Positions 1-12,854 of a stretch of 64,000 bases of DNA are shown in pieces (position 1 is the first letter of the stretch; every line of letters begins with the position of its first letter). This DNA is from Legionella gratiana (GTDB lineage: Bacteria > Pseudomonadota > Gammaproteobacteria > Legionellales > Legionellaceae), in assembly GCF_001467695.1 (NCBI RefSeq), contig NZ_LNYE01000029.1:553759-617758 (forward strand). Direction: 5' to 3'. The notes beneath the pieces were generated by a model. The model ran no database searches. It was not told the origin of the DNA and worked only from the letters and a program-made list of their open reading frames with translations. A program made the position numbers and the translations under genes.

Positions 1-1074
1 GGCCTTTATCCCAATCCGCAACTGACTTTAACGGCGGAGAATTTCGGTGGCTCTGGCGCCTACTCCAGTTATGAATCTGCGGAAACCACGTTTTCAGTCA
101 CTCAACCGATTCCTTTAGGCCATCGACTTCAGTATTTGAAAAAAGCAACCTATGCAGACTATCTGGCGTCTCTTGCCAGCATCAGAGTTCAGCAAACAGC
201 GCTGTATATGGCTGTGGGTGTGGCTTATGTGGATGCGCTATACGCCGGTCAATGGCATCAAGTGACCAAAAAACTGACTCGACTGAATCAGGATATTGTG
301 GCGGCTATTGAGCGCCGGGTTAAGGCAGGTGCTGGGGCAGAGCTGGATTTGCGATTGGCGCAAGTACGATTGGGCGAGGCCAAAATCCAGGAAAATAAAG
401 CAGCACGGGACGCTTTGTTGCAGCGAGCCAAGCTTGTGCGCTTGTTAGGTGATGGGTTAAGAGTGGATAGGCCTTTGGTGGATAAAGGGTTACCAGGTGT
501 TTCAGTCAATTGGACTGAATTAGTAAAAAAATTACCGCAAAGCCCTCAGCTACTGCAAATGCAACTGCAATTGCAAGCCAAGCGCAAGACGATTACCGCC
601 GTTAAAAAATCCGTTTGGCCGGATTTAAACATTCAATTGGGAGGTCGTCATTTTTCTGATGACGGCAGTAATGCGGCCGTTATGTCAGCTTTTGCAGAAG
701 TGCCAGTATATAATCGAAATCAAGGCAAAATCATGACAGCAGAAGCGCAATACACCCAGACGGCCCATGAATTTCAAGGAACGCGTCTTGATGTGCGTCA
801 AAGTGTCTATGCGGCCTTTTTACAAGCCCAGCAAAACCACTATGAAGCCAATTTGGTTACGGATTCCTTATTGCCTTTGGCACGTAAAGCGATAAAACTG
901 GCTCAAGAGGGCTATCAAATGGGACGTTACACGTACATTGAATTATCAACCGCACTCAATTCTTTGTATGAAGAAGAGCGGCATTACCAGCAGGCTCATG
1001 CCGATTATCATAAAGCCTTAATTCAGATGACAGGACTTTTAGGACTGGATAATTCTAAGAAGGAGAGCAAATGA
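1..1074 (+). CDS. helC: Outer-membrane efflux channel of a heavy-metal RND pump, 5' partial
   Basis: The reading frame is open from base 1, so the true start lies left of the window; 357 codons are visible. It is a TolC/OEP-type outer-membrane factor of the CzcC/HelC kind: long helical stretches rich in Gln and Ala, and the family pattern GRYTYIELSTA near the C-terminus. It would form the periplasm-spanning duct through which the CzcA-type pump expels divalent metals. The stop overlaps the next start (ATGA at 1071-1074), so translation is coupled to helB. The first Met in the window is internal, because upstream codons read as family-like protein (GLYPNPQLTLTAENFGG). Confidence 0.9.
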   Translation, partial: GLYPNPQLTLTAENFGGSGAYSSYESAETTFSVTQPIPLGHRLQYLKKATYADYLASLASIRVQQTALYMAVGVAYVDALYAGQWHQVTKKLTRLNQDIVAAIERRVKAGAGAELDLRLAQVRLGEAKIQENKAARDALLQRAKLVRLLGDGLRVDRPLVDKGLPGVSVNWTELVKKLPQSPQLLQMQLQLQAKRKTITAVKKSVWPDLNIQLGGRHFSDDGSNAAVMSAFAEVPVYNRNQGKIMTAEAQYTQTAHEFQGTRLDVRQSVYAAFLQAQQNHYEANLVTDSLLPLARKAIKLAQEGYQMGRYTYIELSTALNSLYEEERHYQQAHADYHKALIQMTGLLGLDNSKKESK

Positions 1075-2324
1075 CATTCCTAAAGCCATTTAAGCCATCC
1101 ATTCTGCTTCTTATTCTTTGGTTTGTTATGGGGGTTTTTTCCTGGGCAGGGGAGGGCTCTCATGCTATGGAAGAAGGCAACCATCAAGAAATCATGGAAA
1201 AAGGCCCTCAAGGTGGTCGCTTATTCAAGGAAGGTGATGTAGCCCTTGAGCTTTTGATTTTTGAACGGGGTATGCCTCCTCATTTTCGTGGCTTTGTTTA
1301 TGAGAAAGGTGAACTGATTATACCAACCAAGGCCCGTTTAGTTGTTTATCTCACCCGATTTAATGGTAAAAAAGAGACCATTACCTTCATTCCCGTTGAG
1401 AATTTTTTACAAAGTAATGAAGTGATTGGAGAACCCCACTCCTTTGATGTCACGATTCAATTGGAGCTAAAGGGCAAACGATTGTCCTGGCATTATTCCA
1501 CCTATGAAGGACGAATCAAAATAGCACCGGCTATTTTAAAAGCGGCTGATATTCAAACTTCGGTTGCTGAAAGCCAAACGATTAAAACACAATTAAAAGT
1601 GGTCGGAAAGATTGCCCCCAATCGCGATACACTTGCTCCGATTTACCCTCGTTATTCTGGGATTATTAAAGCGTTGACTAAAAATTTAGGCGATGAGGTC
1701 ACTAAGGGCGAAGTGTTGGTCACCATTGAAAGTAATGAAAGCCTGCAAAATTACAATATTACCGCACCCATAACGGGGACCATTGTACAAAAGTATGCTA
1801 CCAATGGGGAGCAGGCGCAAAACACGAAACCCATTTATGAAGTGGCTAATTTAACTACTGTGTGGGCTGACTTTACCTTATACCGCAAAGAAACTCCTCG
1901 GGTAAAACAAGGAATGGAGGTTGTTGTGACAGGAGATGAGGGAAAACCAAAGTCCACCAGTGTCATTTCTTACATTGCGCCTTTGGGAATTGAAGACAGC
2001 CAAACCACTTTAGCACGTGCTGTACTTTCTAATGAAGAGCGTCTCTGGTTGCCAGGCATGTATGTGAATGGCGCGATTACCATTAAAGAAAAAACAGTTC
2101 CGGTTGCCGTTCTTCTTTCTGCAATACAGCGTTTGAATGATAAGGACATGATTTTTGTGCGGCAAGGTGATTATTTTGAAGCAACACCCGTCATTTTAGG
2201 CGAAAAGGATGAACAATGGGTGGAAGTGGTGTCAGGTCTTGATGTTGGTCAGCCTTATGTCAGCAAAAACAGCTTCTTTATGAAGGCAGAACTTGGCAAG
2301 GAAGGCGCAAGCCACGAGCACTAA
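1071..2324 (+). CDS. helB: Periplasmic adaptor (membrane fusion) protein of heavy-metal RND pump
   Basis: 417-aa CzcB/HelB-type adaptor. An N-terminal hydrophobic segment (about residues 8-28) is followed by a CzcB-like N-terminal domain, then a barrel-sandwich (lipoyl-like) hybrid domain with the halves around IYPRYSGIIKAL and ITAPITGTIVQKY, and a beta-barrel and membrane-proximal region ending near VVSGLDVGQPYVSKNSF. The coiled-coil hairpin normally between the lipoyl halves is nearly absent, as is usual in the short CzcB class. It links the inner-membrane pump to the outer-membrane channel and may hand over metal. It lies between helC (4-nt overlap) and helA (6-nt gap) in one operon. Confidence 0.92.
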   Translation: MTFLKPFKPSILLLILWFVMGVFSWAGEGSHAMEEGNHQEIMEKGPQGGRLFKEGDVALELLIFERGMPPHFRGFVYEKGELIIPTKARLVVYLTRFNGKKETITFIPVENFLQSNEVIGEPHSFDVTIQLELKGKRLSWHYSTYEGRIKIAPAILKAADIQTSVAESQTIKTQLKVVGKIAPNRDTLAPIYPRYSGIIKALTKNLGDEVTKGEVLVTIESNESLQNYNITAPITGTIVQKYATNGEQAQNTKPIYEVANLTTVWADFTLYRKETPRVKQGMEVVVTGDEGKPKSTSVISYIAPLGIEDSQTTLARAVLSNEERLWLPGMYVNGAITIKEKTVPVAVLLSAIQRLNDKDMIFVRQGDYFEATPVILGEKDEQWVEVVSGLDVGQPYVSKNSFFMKAELGKEGASHEH

Positions 2325-5492
<3,168 letters not shown>

Positions 5493-5529
5493 TTAACATG
5501 GAGATGATCTCTATATTTTCTCGTTGGAA

Positions 5530-5730
5530 TTAAGGCTTCCTGGGCAAGACATCCAGAAAGAGGACTATCACAAAGACCACTAAGGCCACAAAAGCAAGAT
5601 AAAATCCTATGTTTGCAATGAGTTTCATGCGGTGAATAGAGCTTCCTTTGGCAAGAACTATCAAAACCAGTCCTATTGAAAAAATTATCCCCGCTGTAAT
5701 AAGAAAATTATGGCTTGCCCAGTCGAGCAT
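5530..5730 (-). CDS. Small two-helix membrane protein, unknown function
   Basis: 66 aa with two hydrophobic helices (about residues 9-27 and 38-60) separated by a basic turn containing KGSSIHRMK. It resembles no family I can name. It lies on the opposite strand between helA and the arsR-type gene and converges on helA 38 bp away. The ribosome binding site is weak. Its position between two metal-resistance units suggests a link to metal stress, but that is only context. Could be a chance frame, though composition and the clean two-helix pattern argue for a real gene. Confidence 0.55.
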   Translation of the reverse strand: MLDWASHNFLITAGIIFSIGLVLIVLAKGSSIHRMKLIANIGFYLAFVALVVFVIVLFLDVLPRKP

Positions 5731-5827
5731 CGTTGTTTCTCACGATTTGATGGTATTTACTTAAGTATAGATGTCACTGGGTTCTTTTATGCAAGCAGTA
5801 ATGAGTGGCTTCAGTGCTTATTGTTCT

Positions 5828-5881
5828 TTGACAATTCCTGCTAATGAACTATATTAACAGTTAAATACTTATCTAACTGTT
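5828..5881 (+). promoter_or_regulatory. Promoter and ArsR-type operator for the cadA unit
   Basis: A -35 box TTGACA (5828-5833) is followed after 17 bp by ATATTA (5851-5856). Immediately downstream is an inverted repeat AACAGTTA (5856-5863) / TAACTGTT (5874-5881) with a 10-bp gap. It sits over the -10 box and likely transcription start, 12 bp before the arsR start codon: where a SmtB/CzrA-type repressor blocks transcription until metal binds. Confidence 0.65.
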
Positions 5882-5893
5882 TAATTATTAATT

Positions 5894-6190
5894 ATGTTAA
5901 CTCAAGACCAGATTATCAAGTTAAGTGACATTTTGCATTTAATGGGCGAAGTCAATCGCCTTAAACTTCTTATTGAGTGCTTAAAAGGGCCGAAATCGGT
6001 TTCGGATCTGGCAGAGCAATTGCAGCTCTCTGTCCCTTTAACCAGCCATCATTTGAGTCTGTTGCGCTCGGCACGGCTCTTGATGGCTAATCGCGAAGGC
6101 AAACACATTTATTACAGTATTTATGATGCGCATGTACGCTGTATTTTAGAGGACATGCTTAAACATTTTACTGAAGAGACGGAGAATTAA
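5894..6190 (+). CDS. ArsR/SmtB-family metal-sensing repressor
   Basis: 98 aa, a full-length winged-helix repressor; the recognition helix is in SVPLTSHHLSLLRSARLL. The C-terminal helix has D-A-H, ten residues, then H-F-T-E, which matches the alpha-5 zinc site (D-x-H-x10-H-x2-E) of SmtB/CzrA proteins. The Cys-rich ELCVCDL site of CadC is absent. This predicts a Zn-type (also Co) sensor that represses itself and the downstream ATPase through the inverted repeat at 5856-5881. First gene of the unit with the 43-aa Cys peptide and the P-type ATPase. Confidence 0.88.
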   Translation: MLTQDQIIKLSDILHLMGEVNRLKLLIECLKGPKSVSDLAEQLQLSVPLTSHHLSLLRSARLLMANREGKHIYYSIYDAHVRCILEDMLKHFTEETEN

Positions 6191-6191
6191 C

Positions 6192-6323
6192 ATGCGTTTG
6201 CTAAAACAAGAGGATTGGGGTCGTTATTCGGTGAGCCATGCTTCGATAGGAATGAATTGTCTGCGATGTCGAACTTCTCTTGCTCCGGGGGCATATTTTT
6301 ACAGTCAATGTGGGAAATCATGA
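6192..6323 (+). CDS. 43-aa cysteine-containing peptide between arsR and the ATPase
   Basis: A short frame starts one base after the arsR stop and ends in TGA at 6321-6323, overlapping the ATG-ATG start of the ATPase. It encodes MRLLKQEDWGRYSVSHASIG followed by a C-L-R-C pair and a third Cys in SQCGKS. This looks like an incomplete zinc ribbon. The tight fit between the two genes suggests either a translated metal-binding leader peptide or a coupling frame for the ATPase. No family is recognised. Purely chance coding is possible. Confidence 0.45.
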   Translation: MRLLKQEDWGRYSVSHASIGMNCLRCRTSLAPGAYFYSQCGKS

Positions 6324-8464
6324 TGACAGCTCCGCTCACCTTAACCACTTTTTTTGTTGCAGGACTTGATTGTCAGGCTGAAGAACAATTAATCAGGCGG
6401 CAATTGCAAGCTATCCCTGAAGTGGAAAAGATGGATTTTAATTTTATTGCTGAAGAAGTAACGGTTCATCATCGATTACCCACCATTGAACCTATACAAC
6501 AGCAGATAGAAGCCTTAGGGATGAGCGTGCGCGCCAAACAAAGCACCCCTAGCGACAAGGTTCAGGAAAAACTTAAATTTGATGCCTCTTGGCAGATTCT
6601 TGCATTATCAGGTCTATTGGCTCTTTGCTCCGAAATAGCAGCTTATCTTTTGGCAACAGAGCAATCTCTATGGGCCATTATTCCTGCCTTACTGGCCATT
6701 ATTCTCAGTGGACCTCCTACTTTTAAAAAAGGTTGGCTTGCTTTGCGCACAAAAGCCATGAACATTAACAGTCTAATGCTCATTGCCATAACAGGGGCTA
6801 TCTTTATCGGTGATTGGCCTGAGGCGGCTATGGTTACTGTTTTGTTTGCATTGGCGGAACGAATAGAGCGTTATTCCTTAGACAAAGCACGTCTGGCTAT
6901 TCGAAGCTTGATGCAGATTGTTCCTGATGTGGCTCAAGTGAAAACAGCTAATGGTCAATGGCAAACTTTACTGGTCGAGGAAGTGCCACTGGGTGCTGTT
7001 TTTAGAGTTAAGCCTGGTGAGCGTATTCCATTGGATGGTGAGGTGGTTTCAGGTCAAAGTACAGTCAACCAAGCTCCTATTACCGGGGAATCCATGCCAG
7101 TGAGTAAGCAGATAGGTGATTCTGTTTTTGCCGGCTCTTTAAATGAGCATGGGGCTTTTGAAGCGAAGGTGAGCAAAGCGTCAGGCGATACGCTGCTCGC
7201 TAAAATTGGTAAAGCGATTGAACAGGCGCAAGCTGAGCGGGCCCCAACGCAACGATTTGTTGACGAATTTGCAAGATACTATACGCCTATTATGGTATTG
7301 ATTGCTGTTCTTGTCGCTTTAATTCCTCCTTTCGTGTTGGGATATTCTTTTTATGATTGGATCTATAAGGCGTTGACTTTATTAGTTATTGCCTGTCCTT
7401 GTGCCCTGGTCATTTCAACACCAGTAACAGTGGTGAGTGGCTTGGCTGCCTCTGCCAAACATGGGCTTCTCATCAAAGGAGGAAGCTATTTAGAGACGGG
7501 TTATCGCTTACAGTTAATTGCACTGGATAAAACTGGTACCTTAACAGAGGGCAAACCGGTGGTAACCGATTTTATTACTTATGATAAAAGTCAAACCAAT
7601 GAACACTTGTTGTTGCTTGCTGCAAGTCTTGACAGCCACTCCGAGCACCCCGTAGCTCATGCCCTAGTGGCATATTGGCAGCAAGAGCATCCTGATAAAT
7701 CATTGCTTTCAGTGGAACGGTTTTCAGCGCTTCCTGGGCGAGGCGTGAAAGGTGCCATCCAGGGGGAATTGTATTATGTAGGCAATCATCAATTAGCAGA
7801 AGACAACAAAGTCTGTTGTTTAGAGGTTGAGCAAGAATTGAAACGACTGGAAGAAGAAGGAAAAACTACTGTTATATTAAGCAATAGCACTACGGCCTTG
7901 GCTATTTTTGCAGTGGCAGATACGCTTCGAGCCAACAGTCGAGAGGCGATTGAATCATTGCATCGACAAAGGATAAAAACGGCGATGTTAACAGGTGATA
8001 ATGCTCTAACCGCTCAAGCCATTGCCAAACAAGTCGGCATTGATGAAATCCAAGCTAATATATTACCAACAGAAAAAATGCAGGCTATCAATAAACTCTT
8101 AGAACAATATCAGGCTGTGGGCATGGTGGGAGATGGCATTAATGATGCACCTGCTTTAGCGAAAGCCACTATTAGCTTTGCGATGGGTAAGGGAACAGAT
8201 ACCGCTTTAGAGACAGCGGATGTGGTATTAATGAATGATAATTTAGCCATGCTTCCTCTGTACATTGACTTAAGCCGGAAGACAGTGCGAATTTTATGGC
8301 AAAACATTAGTCTATCCTTGGTTATTAAAACGGTGTTTTTTATTTTAGCACTTGGAGGAATGGCTACCCTTTGGATGGCGGTTTTTGCTGACATGGGGGC
8401 TAGTTTGATTGTGGTTATGAATGGGCTACGATTGTTGAATTCAAATAAAACGAAGAATCATTAA
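6320..8464 (+). CDS. cadA: P1B-type Zn/Cd(/Pb)-exporting ATPase
   Basis: 714 aa from the ATG at 6320 (ATG at 6323 also possible). A longer frame from 6215 exists, but its extra 35 residues are the peptide region read in another frame and look noncoding. The N-terminal HMA-like domain has GLDCQAEE, the single-Cys variant of GMDCxxC common in Zn/Cd ATPases. Further on come the TGES actuator loop (ITGESMPV), the CPC metal gate in IACPCALVISTP, the phosphorylation site DKTGT, the HP motif in SEHPVAHAL, and GDGIND. It exports divalent soft metals with ATP. It is the effector of the ArsR-controlled unit and is followed by a weak terminator. Confidence 0.93.
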   Translation: MMTAPLTLTTFFVAGLDCQAEEQLIRRQLQAIPEVEKMDFNFIAEEVTVHHRLPTIEPIQQQIEALGMSVRAKQSTPSDKVQEKLKFDASWQILALSGLLALCSEIAAYLLATEQSLWAIIPALLAIILSGPPTFKKGWLALRTKAMNINSLMLIAITGAIFIGDWPEAAMVTVLFALAERIERYSLDKARLAIRSLMQIVPDVAQVKTANGQWQTLLVEEVPLGAVFRVKPGERIPLDGEVVSGQSTVNQAPITGESMPVSKQIGDSVFAGSLNEHGAFEAKVSKASGDTLLAKIGKAIEQAQAERAPTQRFVDEFARYYTPIMVLIAVLVALIPPFVLGYSFYDWIYKALTLLVIACPCALVISTPVTVVSGLAASAKHGLLIKGGSYLETGYRLQLIALDKTGTLTEGKPVVTDFITYDKSQTNEHLLLLAASLDSHSEHPVAHALVAYWQQEHPDKSLLSVERFSALPGRGVKGAIQGELYYVGNHQLAEDNKVCCLEVEQELKRLEEEGKTTVILSNSTTALAIFAVADTLRANSREAIESLHRQRIKTAMLTGDNALTAQAIAKQVGIDEIQANILPTEKMQAINKLLEQYQAVGMVGDGINDAPALAKATISFAMGKGTDTALETADVVLMNDNLAMLPLYIDLSRKTVRILWQNISLSLVIKTVFFILALGGMATLWMAVFADMGASLIVVMNGLRLLNSNKTKNH

Positions 8465-8466
8465 TA

Positions 8467-8487
8467 CAATCGCTTTGATTGCTTTTT
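8467..8487 (+). terminator. Likely terminator after cadA
   Basis: CAATC (8467-8471) and GATTG (8477-8481) form a short hairpin followed by CTTTTT, three bases after the cadA stop. The stem is weak, so efficiency is uncertain. Confidence 0.4.
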
Positions 8488-8544
8488 CAATATGTTATGA
8501 TGAGATAAACCACTGTTTTTGTATTTGTTGAAAGGGAGAGGTAG

Positions 8545-8708
8545 ATGAATAATACTGGATTTAAGACAATTTCCTTTTTGATTGGAGTATTGTTTTAGGA
8601 TGTAGCTTAATGTCCTGCACTAAAACCACCGCGACAGAAACGCATCCTGAAAGCGGTTACGAGGGAGGTTTTGGTGGTGATGGAGGGCATAGGCACCAAG
8701 AGCATTAA
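8545..8708 (+). pseudogene. Small His-tailed lipoprotein, frameshifted in a T run
   Basis: ATG at 8545 follows a good ribosome site (AAAGGGAGAGGTAG). The frame reads a signal peptide MNNTGFKTISFLIGVLF and then meets TAG. Adding one T to the TTTT run just before (about 8595-8598) restores LGCSLMSCTKTT, a proper lipobox, and a tail ending GGFGGDGGHRHQEH with a stop at 8706-8708. This is therefore a 54-aa lipoprotein with a one-base deletion, or a sequencing error in a homopolymer. It resembles two other small lipoproteins in the window (25924-26076 and 26496-26669) in having a Gly/His-rich end. Function unknown. Confidence 0.6.
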
Positions 8709-8739
8709 AACCTCTATAGTCAGATAAGGATAGATTATT

Positions 8740-8913
8740 ATGGGAGTTAATACTTTGACTATAGTATTGCTATTGGCATTGATGGTATTATGCCTTGGCC
8801 TTCTTGCCTTTCTTTGGAAAAAAAAGAAAAATTTGCGCTTTGTTATAACCATATTAATCTTCCTTATCCTAGCTGCCATTTTTTTACATGGTGTTTCCTT
8901 CCAATTGCATTAG
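8740..8913 (+). CDS. 57-aa two-helix membrane peptide
   Basis: Starts 31 bp after the lipoprotein stop, with AGATAAGGATAG upstream. Two hydrophobic helices flank a basic turn WKKKKNLR; the second half reads FVITILIFLILAAIFLHG. The ORF at 26747-26863, also directly after a His-tailed lipoprotein, contains the closely similar FVITLLIFLILQAFFTW. The repeat of this gene pair in the same order supports real coding. Role unknown; perhaps membrane stress or metal handling by context. Confidence 0.6.
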   Translation: MGVNTLTIVLLLALMVLCLGLLAFLWKKKKNLRFVITILIFLILAAIFLHGVSFQLH

Positions 8914-8962
8914 GTCTTTTTTATTCATTTTAGGAAATTATACGATGATAAAGATTAGTATA

Positions 8963-8994
8963 GGGGTTCTAAACGCTAACCGTCGAAATTTCCG
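8963..8994 (+). repeat. Left terminal inverted repeat of the Tn3-family element
   Basis: 32 bases starting GGGGTTCTAAACGCTAACCG, an exact reverse complement of 12829-12860. Similarity stops after TTTCCG. Confidence 0.92.
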
Positions 8995-9002
8995 TGCAAT
9001 AA

Positions 9003-9578
9003 TTAATCATCCCAAAATTCTTTAAATTTTACGGAAGCAATTTCTGTGTACCTTACGGTATGTTGAATATTTTTATGACCCAAATAATGTTGAATACTGC
9101 GAGTATCCCGACCGTCATTAGCTAGTTTGAAGCCTGTTGAGTGGCGAAGCATATGAGGGTATGTCGCCAAGCCAAGTTCTGCTTTTTCTCCTGCTCTTGC
9201 GATAATTTTTCTAAAAGTATCTGCAGTAATAGGTGCTTTACGCTCCGTCATAAAAACATAATCGGTTTCTGGGTAATCGCGTTTTAATTGACGCAGAGCC
9301 CGAATCTCTGGGCCAAAAAGAGGGTGACTGGCTGGGATTCCATTTTTTTTGCGAATCACATGAAGTAGACCTTGTTTTAAATCTATTTGAGACCAACGTA
9401 ATGAGATCAATTCAGATACGCGTAGTTCATGTCGATAGGCAATTAAAATCATTGTAGAGTCACGTAAGCCATGCCGCCCCAATTGCTTTGCAGACGCAAT
9501 AAGCTTATCCACCTCAGCTGGAGTAAGGTATTCTCGTGCTCTGCGCTCACTATTTTTTACTTTTTTAGGCGGTTTCAT
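9003..9578 (-). CDS. Short tyrosine recombinase, probable cointegrate resolvase of the transposon
   Basis: 191 aa, FimB/FimE-sized, with the catalytic domain nearly complete: the first Arg in RHELRVSEL, H-x-x-R in HMLRHS, the histidine of HYLGHKN and the nucleophile Tyr in VRYTEIA. It has almost no N-terminal core-binding domain. It lies just inside the left inverted repeat and is divergent from the transposase. Most Tn3 elements use a serine resolvase; some (Tn4430-like) use a tyrosine TnpI, so this gene probably resolves cointegrates. All catalytic residues are present although the partner transposase is dead. Confidence 0.82.
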   Translation of the reverse strand: MKPPKKVKNSERRAREYLTPAEVDKLIASAKQLGRHGLRDSTMILIAYRHELRVSELISLRWSQIDLKQGLLHVIRKKNGIPASHPLFGPEIRALRQLKRDYPETDYVFMTERKAPITADTFRKIIARAGEKAELGLATYPHMLRHSTGFKLANDGRDTRSIQHYLGHKNIQHTVRYTEIASVKFKEFWDD

Positions 9579-9757
9579 GATTCACTTTTATACACTTTCC
9601 CTAAAAGAGTTATTGGTGTCACTTCCAGGCATCCAAACAACATGTTTATTTATAAGACAATTCACGATTTAATTTTAGCAAACTTTCCGATAAAGGTATT
9701 CTTTAGGGAGAGTTTTTTAGTAACATATTGTCTCTTTTTTAATTAAGATTTTTTATC

Positions 9758-12700
9758 ATGCGTGCAAGCAATGAAAGATTAACCATTTTATCTGAGGCAG
9801 AGCAAGCTGCTTTGTATGAGATCCCTGATTTTGATGATGTTCAGCGCTCGAACTATCTCAATCTCACCCCTGAAGAACAAATCTTGATGCGTAGCCGTGA
9901 TAATTTATCAACTAAAGTCCATTGCGCTATTCAAATAGGTTACTTCAAGGCGAAACATCGGTTCTTTCCATTTAAGTGGGACGAGGTACAGGAAGATATT
10001 GATTTCATTATGCAGGAATATTTTCCTGAACAACAATTTCTTCCAACCCCTATCAGCAAACACCAATATTATGCACAATGCACTGCGATTACGACGCATT
10101 TTGGTTACCAGTCTTGGTCAAAAGAGTTTGAACCATTATTGACTGCCCAGGCACAACAGATTCTTCGCCGTGATGTTAGTCCACAATTTATCGTCATCGA
10201 ATTACTAGCCTTTATGCAGAAAAAGAAAATCTTGCGTCCTGGATATACCACTTTGCAAACGATTGTGAGCAAAGTCTTAAATGCTGAACGCAATCGGCTA
10301 GAGGTAATTCTTAGAGAATCCCTGACGATAGATGATAAATCCGCTTTGCAAAAATTGTTGCTAGAAAAAGAAGCCCAAACGCTTTCTGGATTAGCAGATC
10401 TCAAGCAGGATACCAAGGATTTTAAAGCACGCATGATCAGTGCTGAGCGCGAAAAATCGATTTCGATAAAACCCCTGTATCAGTTAGCTAAATCGCTCTT
10501 GCCTACACTTAATCTTTCTCAGCAAAATATTCGCTACTACGCAAGTCTTGTTGATTATTATGATGTCTATGAATTACGGAAGAAATTAAAATCTGAGCAG
10601 ACCTATCTTTATCTTCTGTGTTATCTCTCTTTACGATACCTTCAGTTGAATGATAATTTAATAGACGCTTTTTTCCTGAGCCTCAAGCAATTTGAAGCAG
10701 AGCTTAAAGAAAAAACAAAAGATGCCTATACGGACTACGCGGTAAGCAAACAAATTGATTCTTTTGTTATGCGTCGATTTGCACGGTTATTTATCAACCA
10801 AGAGCTACATGATCAACTCAGCTTTGGCGATGTACGCAAAAAAGCATTTGAAACCATTATCCCTGAAGAAGAGCTTCGCCATAAAATACCCGAAGAAAAT
10901 GAGGAGGAGCTTAAGCCTATCGATTTTCAATGGAAACTGGTTGATACTTTATTTCATCGATGTCAGTTGCAGTTACGACCATTAATGATGGCCATTGATT
11001 TCTCAAGTACTGCAGATGAAAGTCCTTGGCTTAAGGCAATTACCTGGCTTAAGGAGCTATTTGGTGCCAACAAAACGATAAACCAATATCCAGTCACCGC
11101 AAACCCCGAAAAAACCAGGCAAAAACGCTTGGAAAAATACTTGTTTGATGCGAATGCCAAGGGTGAGAAAAAATTCCATGCCGATCGCTATGAATTTTGG
11201 ATTTATCGTCAACTGAAGAAACGGCTTAAAGCAGGAGAATTCTATTTGGCAGACAGTGTACAGAATCGCTCGCTTTAACAAGAGCTTAATTCAGCCAATG
11301 ACAAAGGGGCGCTAGTGGAACCCTTAGATATTCCAGCATTGAGAAAGCCTATTAAGGACTTACTAGACGAACGTTGTGCTGAATTGCGATCAGAATGGTT
11401 GAAATTTAATACTGATTTTACTCAAGGTAAGCTCAAGCATCTGTACCATGATGAACAAACTCAAACGCTCCATCTAAAAAAATCGAGTGATGACAAACGC
11501 GATGAAGATGCTCAACACCGTTTCTATGAACAATTGCCCTTGTGTGATATTACGGATGTACTTCGATTTGTTAATGAACGGAGTCGTTATTCATCTGCTT
11601 TTACCCTCATACAACCTCGCTATGTTAAATTGCTTGCCGATGAAAACACTCTGAATGCAGTGATTATCGCTCAAGCGTTGAATAACGGCAATCTTAATAT
11701 GGCAGAAATTTCTGATATTCCTTATGCCAGTTTGTTGGACGTTTACCAATCCCGTGTGCGATTGCAAACATTAAAAAAAGCCAACGATATGATTGGGGAT
11801 GATATTGCACAAATGCCTATTTTTCCTGATTACTCGTTGGATATGGCTATTCTTTATGGTGGTGTTGATGGCCAGAAATTTGAAGTGGCAAGACCTACAC
11901 TGAAAGCAAGGCGTTCAAAAAAATATTTTAAAAAAGGGAAAGGCGTTGTGGCTTATACGCTGCTAGTCAACCATATCCCGCTGCAAACTGAACTGATTGG
12001 TGCTCATGAACATGAAAGTTATTTCACTTTTGACATTTGGTATAATAACACCAGCAGCGTCATACCTGATGCCATTACAGGTGATATGCATCTTATTAAT
12101 AAAGCTAACTTTGCTGTGATGGACTGGTTTGGTGGTAAACTGTGCCTTAGATTTACCAATTTGCAAGCCCAGCTCAAGCATCTTTACTGTGATGATGATC
12201 TATCACAATATGCAGATTGGTTAATCAAGCCCGTAGACAAAATTGATCGCCAACTTATTGAGGATGAATGGCCTAATCTGGAACCGATTATCAAAGCGTT
12301 AGGCTGTAAAGAAATCACTCAAAGCATTCTGATTAAAAAATTATGCACGTACAGCGCCTCAAACAAAACCAGAAAGGCATTATTTGAATACGATAAATTG
12401 ATCCGTAGCATCTATACCCTGAAATATTTGCAAAACAGAAAATTGCAACGAGACATACATCGTTCTCAAAATCGGGTAGAATCCTATCATCAACTACGTA
12501 TGGCTATTGCAACCGCCTATGGTAAAAAGCAATTATCAGGCAGGGGAGATCGTGAAATTGAGATCAGCAACCAATGTGCCAGGCATTATTGCTAATGCCA
12601 TTATTCATTATAATTCGGCAATTCTATCCAAGCTCAAACTCAAATATGAAGCTGAGGGAGATCATAAGGCATTAGCACTGTTGAAGAAAATTTCGCCTGT

Positions 12701-12854
12701 AGCTTGGCAACATATCCATTTTCAGGGACACTTTATTTTTTCTGGTGATAAAATCATTGATCTCGATGCAATAATAAACAAAGTTTTTTTGCATGGAGTA
12801 AAAAAGAAAAAAGTGGTTGAATTTAGTCCGGAAATTTCGACGGTTAGCGTTTAG
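9758..12854 (+). pseudogene. tnpA: Tn3-family transposase TnpA with in-frame stop and frameshift
   Basis: Together three frames make one transposase of the usual length of about 1,000 aa. The first part (9758-11278) starts MRASNERLTILSEAEQAALY, a DUF4158-like N-terminus, and ends at a TAA codon (11276-11278). Translation could continue in the same frame (QELNSANDKG...), so this is a simple nonsense mutation. The second part (to 12595) holds the DDE region: VDGQKFE, ITGDMHLINKANF and the Glu in RVESYHQLRMA. A one-base shift near 12588 moves the rest (ANAIIHYNSAILSKL) into another frame, ending at 12854 inside the right inverted repeat. Transposition should be lost unless both lesions are suppressed. 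Confidence 0.88.

Noticed and set aside
6215..6319. N-terminal extension of the P-type ATPase
   Set aside because: The 35 extra residues coincide with the Cys-peptide frame, lack a ribosome site and precede the normal HMA start.
9471..9746. 91-codon plus-strand frame ahead of tnpA
   Set aside because: Overlaps the recombinase gene antisense for a third of its length and has no recognisable feature.
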